Positions 9,135 through 18,415 of a stretch of DNA of 64,000 bases are shown one piece after another. Origin of the DNA: Thioalkalivibrio sp. XN8 (GTDB lineage Bacteria; Pseudomonadota; Gammaproteobacteria; Steroidobacterales; XN24); contig NZ_JAALFH010000066.1 in assembly GCF_011058255.1 (NCBI RefSeq), forward strand, positions 180,296 through 244,295, read 5' to 3'. The position numbers and the translations under genes are program-made. Numbering within the stretch: the stretch's first letter is position 1; each line of letters starts with the position of its first letter. The notes beneath the pieces are model-generated. The model searched no databases. It saw only the letters and a list, made by a program, of their open reading frames with translations, and was not told the origin of the DNA.

Positions 9135-9859
9135 GGCGCCGTGCGGCCCGCCAGCCAGAGCAGGGCGGCGTAGTACAGCACCGCCAGCGGCAGCATCACC
9201 AGCGTGATCGCGCCGAACAGGTAGGGCGCCATCATGAAGGTCGACATCAGCGAGTCCTGGTAATAGAAGAACCAGGGGTGGTCCGGCGGAAAGACCAGGT
9301 CGTGGGCCCAGGCGAATACGCGGCGCGGCCCGACCAGCAGCACGAGCGCGACCCCGGCGGCGACTGCGGCCAGGCTCAGCCCCAGCAGCCGGCGCAGCGG
9401 CGGCATGGTCCAGCCGAGGCGCCGCATCAGCACCAGGTGGACCACCACCCATGCCATGGCCAGCGCCCCGGCGGGGAGCAGGCGCTCCAGCAGCGTGGCG
9501 ACGTCCCGCAGGTGACCTGCTTCCGGCGGCCGCAGCAGGCGGTCGAGAGGCCTGCCGGCGGGATCGCGGTAGGCCAGCTCCTCCAGGCCCTCGCCCGAGC
9601 GGTGGATCGCGTCGACGATGGCGGCAAACAGCCGCTGGCGCTCGGCGGGGGTCGTGGTTTCGAAACCGCGCTTGTAGCGGTTCTGTGGCGCGAACTCCTC
9701 GATGTGCTCATGGACGCCGATCCGGTCGTAGAACACGGGATAGAGGAAATCGACCGCCGCCAGGCTGTGCCAGGACAGCCACAGCGCCGCCAGGGCGGCT
9801 GCCGGCAGCAGCAGCCACAGGTGCGCGGTGCGCCCGCGGCCGGCCGCTTCAGGCGGCAT
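9122..9859 (-). CDS. DUF1461 (TIGR01906-type) integral membrane protein
   Basis: 245 residues with about five membrane segments: near residues 14-34, then roughly 130-150, 158-180 and two toward the C-terminus. The motif FAWAHDLVFPPDHPWFFYYQDSLM, split by a turn, is the hallmark of the DUF1461 family, whose function is unknown. A long soluble loop with FETTTPAERQRLFAAIVDAIH lies after the first segment, probably outside the cytoplasm. It follows aceK and overlaps its 3' end by 11 bases, so it is probably co-transcribed with icd-aceK, although no functional link is established. Confidence 0.75.
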   Translation of the reverse strand: MPPEAAGRGRTAHLWLLLPAAALAALWLSWHSLAAVDFLYPVFYDRIGVHEHIEEFAPQNRYKRGFETTTPAERQRLFAAIVDAIHRSGEGLEELAYRDPAGRPLDRLLRPPEAGHLRDVATLLERLLPAGALAMAWVVVHLVLMRRLGWTMPPLRRLLGLSLAAVAAGVALVLLVGPRRVFAWAHDLVFPPDHPWFFYYQDSLMSTFMMAPYLFGAITLVMLPLAVLYYAALLWLAGRTAPQAG

Positions 9860-11588
9860 CCGCAGCCGCGGCCAGGCTCGGCCGGTAGGGCAGGATCTCG
9901 AGCACTTCCCCCGCCTCGTGGCGCCGCTTCAGGTCGCGCCAGAACTCGGGCGTCAGCAGGTCGGCATGGTGTTCCAGGAACACCTCCAGCTGTTCCGGCT
10001 CGAGGCCGAGAAAGTTGATGAACTGCTCGGGGAAGACGTCGTCCTCGTCGACGAAGAACCAGGCCTCGGACTGCATCTCCTCTTCCACTGAGCGGGCCCG
10101 CGGCAGCTTGCGGAAATTGCATTCCGTCACCAGGCAGAGCTCGTCGTAGTCGTAGAAGATCACACGTCCGTTGCGCGTCACGCCGAAATTCTTCAAGAGC
10201 AGGTCGCCCGGGAAGATATTGGTGGCGGCCAGGTCGCGGATGGCCTGGCCGTAGTCCAGCACGGCGTGGCGGGCTGCCAGCGGCGAGGCTTCCGCCAGGT
10301 AGAGGTTGAGGGGCCGGAGGCGGCGTTCGACGTAGCAATGATCGACCACCACGTCCTCGCCTTCCACCGACACGGTCTGCGAGCACGACTCCAGCAGGTG
10401 TGCGAGCAGCGCCGGTTCGAAGCGGGTGCGCGGGAAGCGGAGCTTCTTGAACTCCTGCGCGTCCACCAGCCGCCCGGCGCGGTCATGGCGGAACACCAGG
10501 TAGTACTTGTCGAGCACGTCGCGGCGCACCACGGTCTTCGGGTAGGCGAAGCGGTCGCGGATGATCTTGAACACCACGTCGTAGGAGGGCAGCGTGAACA
10601 CCGCCATGACCATGCCGCGTTCGCCCGGCGCCTCGACGAACTGGTCGCGCGAATTCTGCAGGTGGCGGAACAGGGTGCGATAGGTCTCGGTCTTGCCCTG
10701 CCGGGCGCGGCCGAGGACGGTGAACAGTTCCGCCAGCGGCTTGCGCGGCAGGATGGTACGCAGGAAGACCACGGCGTCGTGGACGGTTTCGAGGTCGGCG
10801 TGAAAATAGCTGCGGGTGAAGCCGAACAGGATGCTGGTGTCGCGCACCGAGGTGAGCAGCGCATCGACGGCGACGCCGTCGGCGGTGTTCTTGAGCGCGA
10901 TCACCAGCGGCTGGGGCTGCGCTGCGCCGAGCGCGCGGCCGACCAGGTAGGCGCGCGTGTTCTGGTAGAAAATCGGGCGCATGAACTCGACGCGCTCGAG
11001 TTTCTGCAGGCCGCCCAGCGGCTCCCAGGCCCGCGTCAGCTCGCTCACGACGAAATCCACGCTGCCCTTGAAATCCTGCCAGGGCGACTCGAAGGTGTGG
11101 TCCTCGAGGATTTCCTCGACCATCTCCTCCGGGCGGCCGTCGAGTTCGTAGAGCTTGAGCTGCTGCGGCGGCCGGATCTTGGACAGGGGATCGAGGTCCA
11201 GCGCGACGAACTCGACCTCCGGGTCGACGCCGACGGTGGCGAACAGCCGCCGGGTAATCGAGCTGAAGAAGGTCTTCTCGAATTCCAGGTCGATGAAGTC
11301 CCGGATCTCGTCCTCGAAGCAGTGCCGGATCAGGACCCACAGCTCGCGGTCGGCGGCGCGCTCGCCGAGCCGCTGCCGCAGCAGCGTGGTGGTGTAGTCG
11401 ACGTAGCGGTCGTAGAGGTCGATTCGTTCCCTGGCGTCGTTGCGCCCGCCCACCCAGTCACAGGTCTCGAAGCGCAGGCGCGCCCGGCGCGTGACGGCGC
11501 GGAACTCGGCATTGTAGTCGCCGAAGGCATCGAAAATGGCCCTGGCGCAGTCCCGCGCCAGGGCCAGGTCGGGGGCTTCCTGCTGCAT
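9849..11588 (-). CDS. aceK: Bifunctional isocitrate dehydrogenase kinase/phosphatase
   Basis: 579 residues, the usual AceK length. It phosphorylates and dephosphorylates isocitrate dehydrogenase, setting the split between the TCA cycle and the glyoxylate shunt. The N-terminal half is the regulatory helical domain (EDEIRDFIDLEFEKTFFSSI). The kinase-like half has the ATP loop APGERGMVMAVFTLPSYD, a lysine in VVFKIIRDRF, and the catalytic loop FPGDLLLKNFG followed by VIFYDYDEL, the Asp-Tyr-Asp metal site. In enteric bacteria aceK follows aceBA. Here it lies only 12 bases after icd, its substrate's gene, in the same direction. Confidence 0.96.
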   Translation of the reverse strand: MQQEAPDLALARDCARAIFDAFGDYNAEFRAVTRRARLRFETCDWVGGRNDARERIDLYDRYVDYTTTLLRQRLGERAADRELWVLIRHCFEDEIRDFIDLEFEKTFFSSITRRLFATVGVDPEVEFVALDLDPLSKIRPPQQLKLYELDGRPEEMVEEILEDHTFESPWQDFKGSVDFVVSELTRAWEPLGGLQKLERVEFMRPIFYQNTRAYLVGRALGAAQPQPLVIALKNTADGVAVDALLTSVRDTSILFGFTRSYFHADLETVHDAVVFLRTILPRKPLAELFTVLGRARQGKTETYRTLFRHLQNSRDQFVEAPGERGMVMAVFTLPSYDVVFKIIRDRFAYPKTVVRRDVLDKYYLVFRHDRAGRLVDAQEFKKLRFPRTRFEPALLAHLLESCSQTVSVEGEDVVVDHCYVERRLRPLNLYLAEASPLAARHAVLDYGQAIRDLAATNIFPGDLLLKNFGVTRNGRVIFYDYDELCLVTECNFRKLPRARSVEEEMQSEAWFFVDEDDVFPEQFINFLGLEPEQLEVFLEHHADLLTPEFWRDLKRRHEAGEVLEILPYRPSLAAAADAA

Positions 11589-11600
11589 CCCGCCGCGGCG

Positions 11601-12902
11601 TCAGTCGAGATTGCCGATCAGCGCGTCGGCGAACTCGCTGCACTTCACCTCGTTGGCGCCGTCCATCAGGCGGGCGAAGTCGTAGGTCACGGTCTTGCTG
11701 CCGATGGTCCGGTCCATGGCCGCGATGATGCCGTCGGCGGCCTCGAGCCAGCCGAGGTGGCGCAGCATCATTTCGCCCGACAGGATCAGGCTGCCGGGGT
11801 TGACCTTGTCCAGGTTGGCGTATTTCGGCGCCGTGCCGTGGGTGGCTTCGAACACGGCATGGCCCGTGACCGAATTGATGTTGCCGCCGGGCGCGATGCC
11901 GATGCCGCCGACCTGGGCGGCCAGCGCATCGGAAAGATAGTCGCCGTTCAGGTTCAGGGTGGCGATCACGTCGAACTCCGACGGCCGGGTCAGGACCTGC
12001 TGCAGCGTGATATCGGCGATGGCGTCCTTGATCAGCACCTTGCCGGCGGCCAGGGCCTCCTTCTGCTCGGCGTTCGCGGCCGCCTCGCCTTCCTCGTCGC
12101 GAGTGCGCTCCCACTGGTCCCAGGTGTAGGTCTGGTCGGCGAACTCCCGCTCCGCGAGGGCGTAACCCCACTTGCGGAAGGCGCCCTCGGTGAACTTCAT
12201 GATGTTGCCCTTGTGGACGAAGGTCACGCTCTTGCGCCGGTTGTCGATGGCGTACTGGATCGCCGCCCGCACCAGGCGCTCGGTGCCCTCGCGCGACACC
12301 GGCTTGATGCCGATGCCGCTGGAATCGGGGAAGCGGATCTTGCGGAACTCCTCCGGAAAGTGTTCCTCGAACAGCGCCAGGAAACGCTTGTTCGCGGGCG
12401 AGCCCTGCTCGAACTCGATGCCCGCGTAGATGTCCTCGGTGTTCTCGCGGAAGATCGCCATGTCCACGTCTTCCGGCTTCTTCACCGGCGAGGGTACGCC
12501 CTTGAACCAGCGCACCGGGCGCAGGCAGACATAGAGATCCAGCAGCTGCCGCAGGGCGACATTGAGACTGCGGATACCGCCGCCGATCGGGGTCGTCAGC
12601 GGTCCCTTGATCGCCACCAGGTATTCCCGGCAGGCCTGGACCGTCTCGTCGGGGAGCCAGGAGTTGAACAGTTCGTTGGACTTCTGGCCGGCATAGATTT
12701 CCATCCAGTGGATGCGCTTCTTGCCGCCGTAGGCCTGGGCCACTGCGGCGTCGAGCACCCGGACGGTAGCGCGCCAGATGTCGGGACCGGTGCCGTCACC
12801 CTCGATGAAAGGGATGATCGGGTTGTCCGGGACCTGCAGGACGCCGTTGTCGATGGTGATCTTGGCGCCGCCCTCGGGGACGACGATCTTGGCTACAGAC
12901 AT
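11601..12902 (-). CDS. icd: NADP-dependent isocitrate dehydrogenase
   Basis: 433 residues. It converts isocitrate to 2-oxoglutarate and CO2 with NADP in the TCA cycle. [10 protein letters not shown] near residue 35 is the family start. [15 protein letters not shown] holds Ser112, equivalent to the serine phosphorylated by AceK in E. coli. [15 protein letters not shown] is the IDH/IMDH signature, and [15 protein letters not shown] carries the Lys-Tyr pair of NADP-specific enzymes. The start ATG is preceded by AAGGAG. A TATCAT (-10 like) lies on the same strand at 12956-12961. aceK follows in the same direction, so enzyme and regulator are expected on one message. Confidence 0.97.
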   Translation of the reverse strand: MSVAKIVVPEGGAKITIDNGVLQVPDNPIIPFIEGDGTGPDIWRATVRVLDAAVAQAYGGKKRIHWMEIYAGQKSNELFNSWLPDETVQACREYLVAIKGPLTTPIGGGIRSLNVALRQLLDLYVCLRPVRWFKGVPSPVKKPEDVDMAIFRENTEDIYAGIEFEQGSPANKRFLALFEEHFPEEFRKIRFPDSSGIGIKPVSREGTERLVRAAIQYAIDNRRKSVTFVHKGNIMKFTEGAFRKWGYALAEREFADQTYTWDQWERTRDEEGEAAANAEQKEALAAGKVLIKDAIADITLQQVLTRPSEFDVIATLNLNGDYLSDALAAQVGGIGIAPGGNINSVTGHAVFEATHGTAPKYANLDKVNPGSLILSGEMMLRHLGWLEAADGIIAAMDRTIGSKTVTYDFARLMDGANEVKCSEFADALIGNLD

Positions 12903-13013
12903 ATCCGGGACTCCTTCGGAACGCGGCCTTCTGCGGGCCGCCTGGATGGATGCAGATGATAACTGATCAGCCGCCGCACTGGCTGCAGGGCGCCCGCCGC
13001 CGGCATCCCCGGC

Positions 13014-15161
13014 TCACTCGCGGATCCCCGCCAGGTCGATAATGAAGGCGTACTCCTGCGCGGTTTCGCGCAGGCGCTCGAAGCGGCCGCTGCGGCCCCC
13101 GTGGCCCGCTTCCATGGTGGTGCGGAAAATCAGCGGGGCGTCATTGGTCCGGTACGCGCGCAGCTTCGCCACCCACTTGGCGGGCTCCCAGTACTGGACC
13201 TGCGAGTCGTACAGCCCGGTGGTCACCATCAGGGGCGGGTAGTGCTGCGCCCGGACATTGTCGTAGGGGCTGTAGGAGAGCATGTACTGGTACCAGGGCG
13301 CGAAGCTGGGGTTGCCCCACTCGTCGAACTCGTTGGTGGTCAGCGGGATCGACTCGTCCAGCATCGTGGTCACCACGTCCACGAAGGGCACGTGCGCGAC
13401 CATGCCCGCGTAGAGGTCCGGCGCCAGGTTGGCCACCGTGCCCATCAGCAGGCCGCCCGCCGAGCCGCCCATGGCGAAGACCTTGTCGGGCGCAGCATAG
13501 CCTTCCCGCACCAGGTGCCGGGTTACGTCGACAAAGTCGGTGAAGGTGTTCATCTTGTTCAGCAGCCGGCCGTCGTCGTACCAGTGCCGGCCCATTTCCT
13601 GCCCGCCGCGGATGTGGGCGATGGCGAAGACGAAGCCGCGATCGAGCAGCGACAGGCGCACCGAGCTGAAGCGCGGATCGGAACTGCTGCCGTAGGAGCC
13701 GTAGGCATACTGGTAGAGCGGCGCCGTGCCGTCGGGCAAGAAGCCCTTGCGGTACACCAGCGACACCGGGATCTTCTCGCCGTCGCGCGCCTGGGCCCAG
13801 GTCCGTTCGGTGGCGTAGTTCGCCGGGTCGAAGTCGCCCAGCACCGGGTCGCGCTTCAGCATGGTGCGCGCGCCGGTGACCACGTCGATGTCGTAGATGG
13901 TGGTCGGCGTCGTCATCGAAGTGTAGGCGTAGCGCAGCACCGTGGTGTCGAGGCGCGGATTGCCGTTGCCGCTCAGCCAGGTCGTCGAGGGGACCTGGTC
14001 GGCCGGCAGGTACTGTTCCTCGCCGTCCCAGTTCCGCACGCGCACCCGCAACAGGCCGTCTGAGCGCTCCCCGATCGCCAGGAAGGTGTCGAACACCAGG
14101 AAGCTCTGGATGAACACGTCCTCGCTGTGCGGCACCACGTCGGTCCATTCGCTGAAGTCGCTTTCGGCGCCGACCGGGACGCTCATCAGGCGATAATTGG
14201 GCGCGTCCTTGTTGGTGCGCACGATCCAGCGGTCGCCCTGGTGGTCGGGCAGGTAGAGATGCCCGCGCTCGCGCGGCAGGAACAGGCGGAACTCGCCGGC
14301 GGGGTCGTCGGCCGCCAGGATGCGGACCTCGGTGGCCTCGGTGCTGCTGAGATAGATGGCGAGGTAGTCGCGGGAGCGGCTGCGGCCGACGTAGGTGTAG
14401 AAACTGGTGTCTGCCTCCTCGTAGACGACGGGATCCTCGCCCGCGGCACCGAGTTCGTGGCGGCGCACGCGATAGGAGAGCAGCGTGACGGGGTGGTTCT
14501 CGACGTAGAACAGGGTCCGGCTGTCGCCGGCCCAGGTGAAGCTCGAGACCGGCTCGATGCCCGTGGTAAGCAGCTCGCCGGTGGCCAGGTCCCTGACTTT
14601 CAGGACGTACTGCCGGCGGCCTACGGTGTCTTCCGTCCAGGCCAGCAGCCGGTTGTCGTCCGAGACCTCGTAGCTGCCGAGGCCGAAGAAGGCATGCCCC
14701 TCGGCCATGGCGTTACCGTCGAGCAGGATTTCCTCCGGCGCGTCCATGCTCCCCTGGCGGCGCGCATGGATGGGGTACTGCTTGCCTTCCTCGTAGCGGG
14801 CGTAATACCAGTAGCCGTTGTCGAAGACCGGTACCGTGGCGTCGTCCTGCTTGATGCGGCCCACGATCTCCTCGAACAGCGTGTCGACCAGCCCCGCATA
14901 GCGCGACTCGTAGGCCTCGTACCAGGCATTCTCCGCCTCCAGGTAGGCGATGACGTCCGGGTCCTCACGCTCGTCGTCGCGCAGCCAGTACCACGGGTCC
15001 TCGCGGTTGCCCTCGGGCGATACCACCACGAAGGGGCGTTGTTCGGCCTGCGGTTCGGCCTGCGGCTCGGCCGGCGCCTCGCTGTGCTGCATCGGGGCGC
15101 AGGCGGCCAGGGCGAGGAGGGCGGCAAGGACCAGGGTGCGGAAAGCGACTTGGCTCGGCAT
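13014..15161 (-). CDS. Lipoprotein oligopeptidase B-type serine peptidase (S9A)
   Basis: 715 residues. The ATG at 15161 has GGAG at the right distance and yields a lipoprotein signal with lipobox LAAC (Cys21). Longer in-frame openings upstream have no signal and are rejected. The N-terminal part is the seven-blade propeller of prolyl oligopeptidases, beginning EDPWYWLRDDERED. The catalytic domain has GGSAGG with nucleophile Ser567, the Asp in GLYDSQVQYWEP, and His687 in GHGGRSGRF. Sequence around MGRHWYDDGRLLNKMNTFTDF is characteristic of oligopeptidase B, which cleaves short peptides after basic residues. The lipid anchor places it in the periplasm or outer membrane rather than the cytosol as in E. 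coli PtrB. Confidence 0.9.
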   Translation of the reverse strand: MPSQVAFRTLVLAALLALAACAPMQHSEAPAEPQAEPQAEQRPFVVVSPEGNREDPWYWLRDDEREDPDVIAYLEAENAWYEAYESRYAGLVDTLFEEIVGRIKQDDATVPVFDNGYWYYARYEEGKQYPIHARRQGSMDAPEEILLDGNAMAEGHAFFGLGSYEVSDDNRLLAWTEDTVGRRQYVLKVRDLATGELLTTGIEPVSSFTWAGDSRTLFYVENHPVTLLSYRVRRHELGAAGEDPVVYEEADTSFYTYVGRSRSRDYLAIYLSSTEATEVRILAADDPAGEFRLFLPRERGHLYLPDHQGDRWIVRTNKDAPNYRLMSVPVGAESDFSEWTDVVPHSEDVFIQSFLVFDTFLAIGERSDGLLRVRVRNWDGEEQYLPADQVPSTTWLSGNGNPRLDTTVLRYAYTSMTTPTTIYDIDVVTGARTMLKRDPVLGDFDPANYATERTWAQARDGEKIPVSLVYRKGFLPDGTAPLYQYAYGSYGSSSDPRFSSVRLSLLDRGFVFAIAHIRGGQEMGRHWYDDGRLLNKMNTFTDFVDVTRHLVREGYAAPDKVFAMGGSAGGLLMGTVANLAPDLYAGMVAHVPFVDVVTTMLDESIPLTTNEFDEWGNPSFAPWYQYMLSYSPYDNVRAQHYPPLMVTTGLYDSQVQYWEPAKWVAKLRAYRTNDAPLIFRTTMEAGHGGRSGRFERLRETAQEYAFIIDLAGIRE

Positions 15162-15315
15162 CTGTTTCTCCGGTGACGCGGCGACGACCGCAGCAGGCAA
15201 GGCCGCAAGTTTAACGGGGTTCGGCGCCGTTGTGGCGCCCCCGCGCACCACCGGCTTTGCCCCCGGGGCGGTGCTTGCGGTAAGTTCGGTCCACAGGTCA
15301 CCGGGAGAGGCTGGG

Positions 15316-15750
15316 ATGAACACGCTGCGCACCATCCTGAAGAACAAGCCGAGCACCGAAGTCTGGTCCATCGAGCCGGGCGCGTCCGTGCTGGACGCCG
15401 TGAAGCGGATGGCCGAGCTGGGAATCGGGGCCCTGCTCGTCATGGAGGGCGAACGGCTGGTCGGCATCGTCTCCGAGCGGGATTATGCGCGCAAGGTGAT
15501 CCTCAAGGGCCGCCGCTCCGAGGCCACGCTGGTGGAAGAGATCATGACCAGCGAGGTGCTGACCGCGACCCCCGGGATGACCGCGCAGCACTGCCTGGGC
15601 ATGATGACGGAAGGCCATTTTCGCCACCTGCCGGTAATCGAGGACGACCGGATCATGGGCGTGGTATCCATCGGTGACCTGGTGAAATGCGTCATTGCCG
15701 ACCAGCAGGTGGTGATCGAGGAACTCGAGCGTTACGTCACGGGCGGATAG
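15316..15750 (+). CDS. CBS-domain pair protein
   Basis: 144 residues made almost entirely of two CBS motifs: about 15-62 (SVLDAVKRMAELGIGALLVM, GIVSERDYARKV) and about 80-130 (MTAQHCLGMMTEGHFRHLPVI, GVVSIGDLVK). Such stand-alone pairs bind adenosyl compounds such as AMP, ATP or NADH and act as energy sensors. The partner is unknown. The ATG at 15316 follows GAGAGG and is chosen over a longer opening that starts in the divergent peptidase. A small membrane protein follows 9 bases later in the same direction. Confidence 0.9.
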   Translation: MNTLRTILKNKPSTEVWSIEPGASVLDAVKRMAELGIGALLVMEGERLVGIVSERDYARKVILKGRRSEATLVEEIMTSEVLTATPGMTAQHCLGMMTEGHFRHLPVIEDDRIMGVVSIGDLVKCVIADQQVVIEELERYVTGG

Positions 15751-15759
15751 GAGATCCCC

Positions 15760-15936
15760 ATGATCGAAGTCACGGGCCTGTTGGGCCTGATCATTCTCAT
15801 TCTCGATGTCTACGCCATCGTGAAGACCGTCCAGAGCAGTGCGAGCACCGGGGCCAAGGTGGGGTGGATCGTGGTGATCCTGCTGCTGCCCGTGCTGGGC
15901 CTGCTGATCTGGTTGTTCCTGGGGCCGAAGGACTAG
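15760..15936 (+). CDS. Small PLDc_N-type membrane protein
   Basis: 58 residues (MIEVTGLLGLIILILDVYA at the start, GLLIWLFLGPKD at the end), with two hydrophobic helices joined by a short polar loop. This is the pattern of the PLDc_N family: a membrane hairpin found alone or at the N-terminus of cardiolipin synthases. AGGAG stands 6 bases before the ATG. It probably shares a message with the CBS gene. Its stop overlaps by 4 bases the end of the convergent receptor gene. Function unknown. Confidence 0.8.
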   Translation: MIEVTGLLGLIILILDVYAIVKTVQSSASTGAKVGWIVVILLLPVLGLLIWLFLGPKD

Positions 15937-18044
15937 GGCGCCCGGTCGCGCCGCCAGGCCAGTTCCACGAACAGGCTGCGCTCGCGCCCGGGGAAATAGC
16001 GGTATTGGCCGAAGGCGAAATCCGCGCGCTCGGCGTAGGCGGCGTCGGTCAGGTTATGGACCCGCAGGCTGACCGAGAACTCGCGGGCGAGGGGCCGGCT
16101 CAGGCGCAGGTGCAGCAGGTCATGCCCGTCATAACGCGCGGTGTTGGCGGCGTTCAGCCAGTACGCGCCCATGTTGAGCCACTCCAGTTCCGCCGCCCAG
16201 TGCCAGGGAGACTGCCAGAGCAGCCGTGTGCTGCCGAAACGACGGGGCGAGCCGTCGGTCTCGTTGCCGGACACGATGATTTCGCCGCGGCCGACGTCCC
16301 GATCGAAGCGCCAGCTGTGCCGGGCGAATGACTGGTCGGTCTGCAGGCTCAGGCCGTAACCGGGCTCCCAGCGCAACGATACTTCCGCGCCGACGTGCCG
16401 GGTGCGGCCGTCGGCCACGTTGAAGCCGTCGCCGTCGCGGAAGATGTAGTTGTCCTTCTCCATGGCGTAGGCGGTCAGCTCCCAGGCCAGTCCGCTGCCG
16501 TAGCCCCGCCAGCCCAGTTCCAGGCTGTCGATGGTCTCGCTGCGCAGGTCCGCCACGGCCTGGCCGCGCTGGAGGCGGTACAGCTCGGTGGCCTGCGGGG
16601 CCCGGAAGCCGCGGCGCAACGCCACCCAGGCCAGCTGGCCGGGTTGCAGGCGCCAGCCGAGGCTGAGCTTCGGGGCCAGGTTGGTGAAACTGTCCTGGCG
16701 GTCCGCCGGTCGCGTGTAGAGGCAGCCGCCGGGGCACTCGGTGCCGTCGTCCCGCGTGTTGCCGGCCAGCATGCGGTTGTCGTAGTCGTAGGCCAGCCGC
16801 TCGGCCCGCAGCCCGAGGCCCAGCGACCAGTCCGGGGCCAGCTCGCGCTCCCAGTGCACCCAGGGGGCGATGCTCCAGGCCCGGACGCGGTAGTCGTAGT
16901 GCAGGCCGGCGGGGCGCGTGGCGGCCACCGGTGGCGGCAGGCCTGTGGTCGGGCCGTCCTGGAACTGCTGCAGCGTGCCTTCGGCCAGCTCGAAGTCGAG
17001 CCCGTAGTGTAGCCGGCCGGTGGCCGCGTCGGCCGCGGCGGTGAGCTGCACGCCGCCGCTGACCTGGCCGTTCTCCTCCAGCGGCTGGCCGGGGAGGAAA
17101 TGCTGCAGGAACTCCATCTGGCTGGCGCGGACGTAGGGCCTGATTTCCAGGCTGCGGCCGCCGGCTGCGTGGCGCCAGGCCCACCATGCCCGCAGGCTGT
17201 CGGCATCGCGGAAAGCCTCGGGATTGGGATTCGAACGCGCCAGCTCGGGATCGCGATAAGCCTCGAAGCCGGTGATATAGCCGGCGGTCTCCTGCCGCAG
17301 GATGGAGCCCGAGATGGCGGCGGCACGCTCGGTAGCGCCGTCGCGTGCCAGCCACGAGGCGTTCAGCTTGAGCTGCTCGTGGCCGGTGTCGTCGCGCCAG
17401 CCATCGTCGCGCATGAGCATGCCGTTGAGCTGGACCCCGCGCTGCCCGTCCCAGGCGCCGCTGCCGAAGCGGCCGCGCAGGTAGCCGTCCGGCCCGGCGT
17501 CGACGGCGGCTGCGTCGCGGCCTGTCGCGGGGGTCGGCATCAGCACGTTGATGGTCCCGTGCAGGGCGTTGGAGCCGTACAGGGCGCTGCCGGGCCCGCG
17601 CACCACCTCGATCGCGCGGGCCTGCTCGAAGTTGAGCTCGAACAGCTGGTTGACGTTGCAGAAGCCCGCCGGACGGGACGGCAGCCCGTCCTCCATGACC
17701 AGGAAGGCGCCGCAGGCACCGGCGCCCGTCAGCACCGGCGAGCGGATCGCCACCAGGCTCTCCTGGCCGCTGTTCAGCGTCACCCAGGTCCCGGGAGAGC
17801 GCCAGAAGATCTCGGAGGCATGGCGCGGCGCGACGGTCTCGAGCGACGCCTCGTCGATCAGCGCCACGTTGCCCGGGGTCGCGAGCACCGGCTCGGCCGA
17901 GCGCGTCGCGGTCACCGTCACGGGCTCGAGCTCGGTGGCAGCCGCGAGCGAACTGCCGAGCAGCGCCGCGAGCAGCAAGCTCAGGCGGACGGGGCGAGCG
18001 CAGCCAGTCGGGCCGCGAGTTCCTGGGGGATGGGAGCCTTGCAC
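15933..18044 (-). CDS. TonB-dependent outer-membrane receptor
   Basis: 703 residues starting at a GTG. A hydrophobic signal (LSLLLAALLGSSLAAA) is followed by a TonB-box-like ELEPVTVTATR. The plug contains FELNFEQARAIEVVRGPGSALYGSNALHGTINV, split by the standard plug loop, and two cysteines (GACGAFL, PAGFCNVNQ) that could form a disulfide. The barrel runs to a C-terminus FVELAWRRDRAP, which lacks the usual terminal aromatic. By size it resembles vitamin or siderophore receptors, but the ligand is unknown. The first 64 bases overlap the thioesterase gene, so the start is uncertain and translation is probably coupled. Confidence 0.87.
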   Translation of the reverse strand: MQGSHPPGTRGPTGCARPVRLSLLLAALLGSSLAAATELEPVTVTATRSAEPVLATPGNVALIDEASLETVAPRHASEIFWRSPGTWVTLNSGQESLVAIRSPVLTGAGACGAFLVMEDGLPSRPAGFCNVNQLFELNFEQARAIEVVRGPGSALYGSNALHGTINVLMPTPATGRDAAAVDAGPDGYLRGRFGSGAWDGQRGVQLNGMLMRDDGWRDDTGHEQLKLNASWLARDGATERAAAISGSILRQETAGYITGFEAYRDPELARSNPNPEAFRDADSLRAWWAWRHAAGGRSLEIRPYVRASQMEFLQHFLPGQPLEENGQVSGGVQLTAAADAATGRLHYGLDFELAEGTLQQFQDGPTTGLPPPVAATRPAGLHYDYRVRAWSIAPWVHWERELAPDWSLGLGLRAERLAYDYDNRMLAGNTRDDGTECPGGCLYTRPADRQDSFTNLAPKLSLGWRLQPGQLAWVALRRGFRAPQATELYRLQRGQAVADLRSETIDSLELGWRGYGSGLAWELTAYAMEKDNYIFRDGDGFNVADGRTRHVGAEVSLRWEPGYGLSLQTDQSFARHSWRFDRDVGRGEIIVSGNETDGSPRRFGSTRLLWQSPWHWAAELEWLNMGAYWLNAANTARYDGHDLLHLRLSRPLAREFSVSLRVHNLTDAAYAERADFAFGQYRYFPGRERSLFVELAWRRDRAP

Positions 18045-18415
18045 TTGTTCCGATAATCGTAAGAGACGATGCGCCCGCTGCCTTCGGCCGCCAGGCGCTG
18101 GTAACGATGGCTGTAGACGCGGTAATGCATCATGAACTCGTCCGCCTCGATCGTGCCGATGCGGGCCGCGGCGGTGACGGTGTCCGGGTATTCCAGGGGC
18201 AGCCGGAAGCGGCAGTCGGTCGCCGCGAGGATCGGTCCGAGTCCGGAGCTGGCCGTCAGCGCCATGTAGTCGACGGCTTCGAAGCAGGCGATGCGGGCCG
18301 ATTCGAAGTAGCGGAAATAGACCACGTTGTTGACGTGGCCGAAGGCGTCCATATCGCCCCAGGCGACCGGGATTTCGACCCGGACCGGAAAGCCCTCGAG
18401 CGCCTCAGCTGCCAT
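17981..18415 (-). CDS. 4HBT-type acyl-CoA thioesterase
   Basis: 144 residues forming a single hot-dog domain. The catalytic motif WGDMDAFGHVNNVVYFRYFE near residues 19-38 is that of FcbC/YbgC-type thioesterases, with the conserved Asp. FRLPLEYPDTV and the VYSHRYQRLAAEG strand are also family-like. It should hydrolyse acyl-CoA thioesters in the cytosol, though the acyl group cannot be predicted. It overlaps the upstream 88-residue gene by 11 bases and the downstream receptor gene by 64, so the three form one operon. Confidence 0.88.
   Translation of the reverse strand: MAAEALEGFPVRVEIPVAWGDMDAFGHVNNVVYFRYFESARIACFEAVDYMALTASSGLGPILAATDCRFRLPLEYPDTVTAAARIGTIEADEFMMHYRVYSHRYQRLAAEGSGRIVSYDYRNKCKAPIPQELAARLAALAPSA

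Noticed and set aside
5574..9452. 1292-residue minus-strand open frame
   Set aside because: It runs opposite to the lipoprotein and M17 genes, with low-complexity Arg/Ala/Gly content and no domain. It is a shadow frame in GC-rich DNA.
10266..12959. 897-residue plus-strand open frame
   Set aside because: Antisense to aceK and icd, with no recognisable motif.
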